Origin: Moniliophthora roreri
Taxonomy: Eukaryota > Basidiomycota > Agaricomycetes > Agaricales > Marasmiaceae
DNA length: 64,000 nucleotides
Assembly (NCBI GenBank): GCA_001466705.2
Contig: LATX02000211.1
Coordinates: forward strand, 806,001-870,000
Direction of reading: 5' to 3'
The notes below the pieces were generated by a model, which saw nothing but the letters and a program-made list of their open reading frames with translations, searched no databases and was not told the origin of the DNA. Below are positions 59,126-64,000 of this stretch, piece by piece. Each line of letters begins with the position of its first letter. The stretch's first letter is position 1. Position numbers and translations under genes: made by a program.

Positions 59126-59243
59126 ACGCAAAACATAAGAACAAGGTAACTCAGAAATTGAAATTCGCGTCCCAGCCGGGAGCGGCTCACAGGCCTACAC
59201 CAATTTCAATTTCTGAACCTTGTCTTGTTCTTATGCTTTGCGT
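59126..59243. repeat. inverted repeat over the 3' end of GHGYPLW copy 2
   Basis: Two arms of about 40 nt (59126-59166 and 59202-59243) are inverted copies, with a few mismatches and a 3-4-nt indel, around a loop of about 35 GC-rich nt. The right arm contains the last codons and stop codon of the minus-strand gene. In RNA it would form a long hairpin starting in the coding end and running into the 3' UTR. Confidence 0.75.
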
Positions 59244-62200
59244 CCATGTCTGCTGGTTGCATTTCGTCGACCCAGCGGTACTTGCCTACGTGAAGCCCTC
59301 TTGAGTCAGACTTGAGGCGACCAAAAGCAAAATAACCAAACATACCATTGTTCATCGAGTGAGACTCCACTTGCTCCTGTTTCATTTCATTTTTTGCATG
59401 GGAGCCAGCTCCCTCAGATTGACGGTCGTTTTTTGTTGTATATGTTTGGACCACTGGTCCAGTTCCGGTCTCTGGAACGTTATGTGGGTATATCGTCGCA
59501 GTCGAATAGTCGTAGTCCTTGAACTTCCATCTATTTGTCCGGTTTTCCTGTTCGTCCCGTGCACCGTGGCCATTTGCCAGGGTGAGGCGGGTAGCAAAGG
59601 ACGGTCTGCTGCCCGCCTCACCCCAGTTTACTCTTGCCGATACTGGGTGGCGAGCCACCGTGGTTGAGCATGACCTCGGTTCGCTGGATACGTTTCCCGG
59701 CGCGTCGCGCGGTAAATTTGTCTCCAGCTCCACGGTGATGTCGTCCCCGACGCTACCTTGGGGGACATCTAGGATATCTCCAACGGCCAATGGCCGGTGG
59801 GGTGTATGGATTCGGAGCGTTTTTGTTGGGAGATTTAACGTTATGTGGTCTAGCAGACTGTCAGCTCAGGGAAAAAAGAAAAAAGACCCTACGTGCAACT
59901 TACTTGGTAAGTGGTCGCGTGCTGTTGAACTCGCGTTTTGCTTCCACTTTGGAGGTTCCGTTCGATGGTGGCGACTAGAACTCGCGTTCGCAACTGCCTG
60001 AGAACTGACCCTAGGCCTGCTTCTGCTGCCCACGGTGGACAATTCGCCATACGAGTCGGACCTGACAAGTAGCTCATGTAGGTTGATATTGAACCCACGG
60101 AAAGACTCGCAATGATCTTCCAATTCCCTGCAAGCACTCCGTTTCCTCTTCTGGGCCTGGAAGTCCTGTTGGAAGGCCCAACTGCAATCGTCATTAGAAA
60201 GATTCGGGCGGACTTCGGGTGTCCTGGGGTGGATGCATGGGTCATTGTGATCCAAGGGGGGCTCAAGCAATGGTGGGAAGTTTGTTATGAATGAAACAGG
60301 ATCCAGTGGGAGAAATGTTGAAGAAGGGTTAGGATGGGGAAATATGCTGGTCGTGGGTGAAAGTGCTAGGTCAGAAAGTGTATTGATAAGGTCCTCCTCT
60401 GTTAAAAGGCAGTGAGATATTGCATAGTGACGTACAAAGAATACTTACCAGAATTCAGGGATGGTAGCCAATATGCAGAAGTTCCAATCCACTTGAACTC
60501 ACTGATCACAAATAGCTTCAATCAAGCAGAAAAAGAGGCACAAAAAAGTCACCCTTACCTGTCATCGACGTGAGTGTGGCCGTCACGAGTGTCCATGCAC
60601 CTGGAGCTTGGGTTTTTCGCGTTGTTTGCCGGACCAGGATCGAAATCTGGTGTGGCGAGGAACGGAACATGACCCAATGGGGGCATTGTAATCTTCAACG
60701 GAGCATGTCGTGGACTGGAAGATGGGCTGTGTGACGTCCAAGAGGGTTCTTCTGGAGTCCGTCTAGAAAACAAATCGCTTGATTCCAACAGGTTTGCGTC
60801 ACCTAAATAGAAAAAAGGTCACTGTGGTGATAGAACCATGGTCTAGAAATACACACTGTAATTGTCATCAAGTTCTACGCCGATATCTTCTTCTGCTGCA
60901 TTAGTGGGCGAGGTCGTCCTATGTTCAATATCGGCTGGCGGAGGCGCTTCCAAATCATGAAAATCGTTAAGGGAAGCCGCTTGGTACAGATTCAAGACAG
61001 CAAAACCTTGAAGGAGATTCTAATTAGTACAGGTTGAATGCTGAAGGCATTACCCTTTTACCATTGTCCGCAGACACGCGGTACTTCTCCTTGAATCTCC
61101 GTATCAATGTCTGATCACTGGGCATATCGACATCCTACATAAGCCCGCTCAGTTATCATAACCTCATACGTCCTGTATCAACACTGACCTCGTTGTTAAG
61201 TAATGCAATCCAATCGTCATCATGAGTGACAACGACGTCTACATCGGGGTTCTGGTATGGCATGAGCTAGTGGCCCCTTCGAATTGAAGATAACGACTCA
61301 CAGCGTGTAGGATGTACTCGTTGACGGCATTCAAAGGATGATAGGCCTAACATTGTTGACACGTCAGCATCATGGGCTTGCAGCAAATGAATACACAAAC
61401 ACACCCGAGAGGCAACAAAATCAAAGTCACCGTCGACAATGCTCGTGTCGTCCGAACAACTATCGGAATCCCATTCGCTCCCACAATCATCCAACTCTGA
61501 ATCACTATCGGTCGTAGAGCCTGAGGAGCTGCCATTACTTCTGCCACTCCCATTTGAGCTTCCACTTCTGCTACCACTCGGCGGGGAGCCAGGATAGGAT
61601 CCTGAGTACGAAAAACGTCCAGCAGAGTCGAAGAAGTCTCTCATCGGAGAGTCATGTGTGCTAGCAATTTTCGGCCCTCGTCCAAGCCACGCGTAAGGTC
61701 CTTGTCGTAGAGATACGCGAAAGCCACGTATGAATAGTGCCTGGTTCATCTTGGCATTGCTGGCAGAACATCTGCTTGAAACGGATGATTGGTGTAGGGA
61801 AGATTGTGAAAGCTTCATTTTGCCATCGGCTATCCCGCCTGTATTGAAAATGAGAGAACATGATTGACTGGAGTAGGAGCTGTTGAATAGCGCAGTTTCC
61901 CAGGCATCTGACTTGTCGAAGCCCGTGACAAGGTATAATGAACCATTTTCAGCCTCTCGGCCTAGTTCGCCATTAACAAATTGGTACCAATCAAAGGCAT
62001 GTTTCCGGGCATAAGCACGAAAGGCGGCTCGATGTGAACAGTCGACCCGACTAGCGCCATTTGACGGCATCAACACTGCGCCACTGTCCTTGGCGAAGGA
62101 GACCTCGATTCCAGCACCGAAGCCGACTGGAGACCCACTGCAGATGAAGCGTCAGACAGGTCTAAAGAATGAGGAAACTGGCCACGTACGGAACAACTGC

Positions 62201-62614
62201 CGATCCTTCAACGCTCACCTGCGTTTGCTTCGCATGCCTACTGCAAACAGGCACTCCCGGTCGGAAACGATCTGGTACGTCGAACGTTTGACCGTTCCAG
62301 ACAAGGGGGGTGAAGTTGTTCGGAATACCGCGACATTGATTAATGGGATGGTCCGCAGGAAGGGAAATGTTGAAGAGGAAGTCGAAGCCACCGTCGGGCG
62401 TGATTATCCCGACATCACCGATGCGAATACCTTCATCTGAGTAGGCCGCAGGAAGAGCGGCATTAGGTGCCGGTAGCCAGAGAGGATAACCATGCCCAAC
62501 AGGGAAAAGAAGGCGAGCGTAGTGCTGTCCTTCACACATAGTCAGAGCTCTCGGGGCCGTTGTGGGTGGGGTGAGGGGAGGGGGAGGGGGTGATGACTCG
62601 GATTTCGACAACAT
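59206..62614 (-). CDS. GHGYPLW-family protein (copy 2, long)
   Basis: Full-length paralogue of 48024-49781. ATG 62614 starts a short Pro-rich leader ([14 protein letters not shown]); the second ATG at 62539 aligns with the start of copy 1. Signature [18 protein letters not shown] and [20 protein letters not shown], then a Gly-rich [18 protein letters not shown] and [21 protein letters not shown] Ser/Gly-rich acidic region ([16 protein letters not shown]) follows, then exons [31 protein letters not shown] and [16 protein letters not shown]. The C-terminal half, absent from copy 1, is Pro/Ser-rich with a basic patch ([12 protein letters not shown]) that may be a nuclear signal, and ends [16 protein letters not shown] ... 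KYRWVDE. About ten introns; frame open to 59206. Function unknown. Confidence 0.8.
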
Positions 62615-63139
62615 GTTTCTTATAGAGTCGAGGTGACAAAAGCTGTTATCATAGCTGTAAACATGCACTGGTCTGTAGCACGCGTGTTGATTGAATTCGG
62701 CCTTGTATTCTCGTGAGTCATGAACTCTGGGTTTTCGAAGCTAGAAATGAGCAATAGACTGTGATAGAACGTGAGTAATCCAATGCTATACTGACGGATG
62801 AACTGCCACAAGCCTTTTGTGAGCCACTTGCATACGGTCCAAGTTCCGATAGAAAATTCGTGCCGGATTGTAATTGCAAGGCGAGCTCGACAGTTGAACG
62901 TTGAACGCTTGGGCGCTTGAGCGCTTAAGGCATGACAATGAGGAACCGCTTGTTTCTGATAGGAAATTTTTTTCCAATGCGCGTCCGACTCCGAAGTAGC
63001 GCGTCCACCTCGAAGTCCTGTCCAACGTCTAAGCGTAGAGTCCAGATCCATAACCACAGAACCGATACGTAGAGTGTTCATGTAAGAAGTATCTTTCAAG
63101 CATTATCTCTTCTCTATACCATTAGCAACAGGAGCATTG
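62615..63139. other. spacer upstream of GHGYPLW copy 2
   Basis: About 525 nt, corresponding by position to the PhoD-to-GHGYPLW gap of the other copy but far shorter. It includes a minus-strand frame (62620-63099) that overlaps no motif and is probably chance. Contains the promoter of copy 2. Confidence 0.35.
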
Positions 63140-63318
63140 TTCTCAGGATGTACCATTAACCTTCAACGCCCCAGCTTTGATTTTACCAACACCTCCCGCC
63201 ACAGGTCGACTGAGCTTGTTAGCCCCAGACTCGGTGATGAAGTCTGCAACCATGAATCCTTCCAGATTGGAGATAGCTGAGGTGCATCGGTGGTTAGAAA
63301 TACGAACCGTGGATTACA
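63140..63318 (-). pseudogene. fragment of a PhoD-like gene 3' end
   Basis: On the minus strand about 170 nt closely match 46195-46390, including the end of the last intron. The encoded text is NLEGFMVADFITESGANKLS, then RPVAGGVGKIKAGALKVNGT and a stop, against NLEGFMIPDFIVEAWANKLN and RPVAGGVGKIRAGALKVNGT. The upstream exons are missing. It lies just upstream of GHGYPLW copy 2, the same order as at the other locus. Confidence 0.85.
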
Positions 63319-63499
63319 GCATTTCCGAAAAATGATGTCCATATCGACATTCTGGTTTTTTTTTTAAACAAATAAATAAATAATTGTCGGCAGTGCAACC
63401 ATGCGCGTGAGATTCGAAGCAATTCACGTTCGGAAGCATTTGGGCATTTTCGACACCCTTTTTTTGCTCAGTACTCAGCTGTGCTGAGACAGCGTAGCC

Positions 63500-63813
63500 A
63501 TGACTGAACCAGGTGCACATTTGCCACATGGCGACGAGCTTCCTCCACCTTATCACGATATTGACACCAACGATGATCTTGTCACTTCACCGATGTCGAG
63601 TAGCCTCCAGAACATTGGCATCACATTACGCGACCCGCCGACTTCACCTGGGCTTCCGCAAATAGGTGACACTCTTGCAGGTCAGTGAACTTTCCGTTGT
63701 AACGAGTCAATGGACTGATGGATAAATTGAAAAGAATATGTACTACCAGTTTCTCAGGCAGCAGAGCCGTAAAGGCGGTGGTTTCTCTTCCAACGCCCAA
63801 TGCTTCGACTTGA
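63500..63813 (+). CDS. partial or small gene with PPPY motif
   Basis: ATG 63500 opens MTEPGAHLPHGDELPPPYHD, with a PPPY motif of the kind bound by WW domains, and continues for about 60 codons to a GT donor at the LAG junction. Splicing to the AG of TTTCTCAG near 63757 gives SRAVKAVVSLPTPNAST and a stop at 63811, about 80 residues. Other acceptors are possible, and the gene may run past the window edge. No family recognised. Confidence 0.3.
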
Positions 63814-64000
63814 AACATGAAAAAGAGTGTGGAGATTCGAGCATGAAGTGCCACTTTGGAGATGGGAGAGGGTAAGATGTTTGATATCTGCACTAATAGG
63901 TCGGTATACCACAGTGGACAGATGAGCACAATGAAAACAGGAAGTGCCGTTTGACTGACAGACGGGAAATTCCGGCATGCTTGAGTTATTTATTTAATTA

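Noticed and set aside
62620..63099. 159-codon minus-strand frame upstream of GHGYPLW copy 2
   Set aside because: Mixed composition without a motif; lies in the promoter position of copy 2 and has no counterpart at the other duplicated locus.
1..64000. tRNA, rRNA or CRISPR array
   Set aside because: No convincing cloverleaf with a TTCGA arm, no rRNA-like stretch and no regularly spaced identical repeats were noticed; a dedicated RNA scan was not possible.

Overview
The window looks like chromosomal DNA of a mushroom-forming basidiomycete (Agaricomycete). Almost every recognisable gene is cut by many short introns of about 50-60 nt. The families present are typical of these fungi: aryl-alcohol-oxidase-type GMC flavoenzymes, a CYP5150-like P450, a secreted GH92 mannosidase, MYND-finger proteins, and a basidiomycete family with a 'GHGYPLW-x-PxPN' motif and no known function. 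There are no prokaryotic operons, no CRISPR array, and no rRNA or tRNA that I could recognise. Splice models were read by eye from frame, GT/AG sites and family alignment from memory, so exon edges are provisional.

Layout. 0-7 kb: a weak ORF, a secreted low-complexity protein (-) and, divergent from it, a GH92 alpha-mannosidase (+). 7-30 kb: a duplication-rich block in which a family of MYND zinc-finger proteins occurs six times (two apparently intact copies, four relics), interleaved with two paralogous GMC oxidoreductases, a CFA-synthase/N-methyltransferase-like enzyme (-) and a giant repeat protein (-) that carries membrane segments, a long APSKAPS repeat and a C-terminal Smr-like domain. 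30-41 kb: an MFSD1-like transporter / short-chain dehydrogenase / MFSD1-like transporter tandem (all -), then an intact cytochrome P450 (+). 41-49.8 kb: an unknown membrane protein, a decayed PhoD-like phosphatase, and the first GHGYPLW protein. 49.8-57.6 kb: an RNase III/dsRBD protein, a multi-pass membrane protein (-), and a proline/serine-rich protein ending in an Hsp20/alpha-crystallin-like domain (-). 57.6-64 kb: the second, full-length GHGYPLW protein (-) with a relic of the PhoD 3' end upstream of it, and a partial gene at the edge.

The main structural messages are: (1) local gene birth and death of the MYND family around the GMC genes; (2) an inverted segmental duplication of the PhoD-3' end plus GHGYPLW gene, 43-50 kb versus 59-63 kb; (3) a truncated GHGYPLW gene lying directly against the RNase III gene, with a phase-compatible 52-nt intron that could join them into one protein; (4) a 14-nt microexon carrying the second catalytic acid pair of that RNase III; (5) an Smr-like protein whose final domain is interrupted by a 57-nt intron that keeps the frame when retained. 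Oxidases, P450, SDR, methyltransferase and transporters lie within 30 kb, but no polyketide, peptide or terpene backbone gene is present, so a metabolite cluster is only a weak hypothesis.
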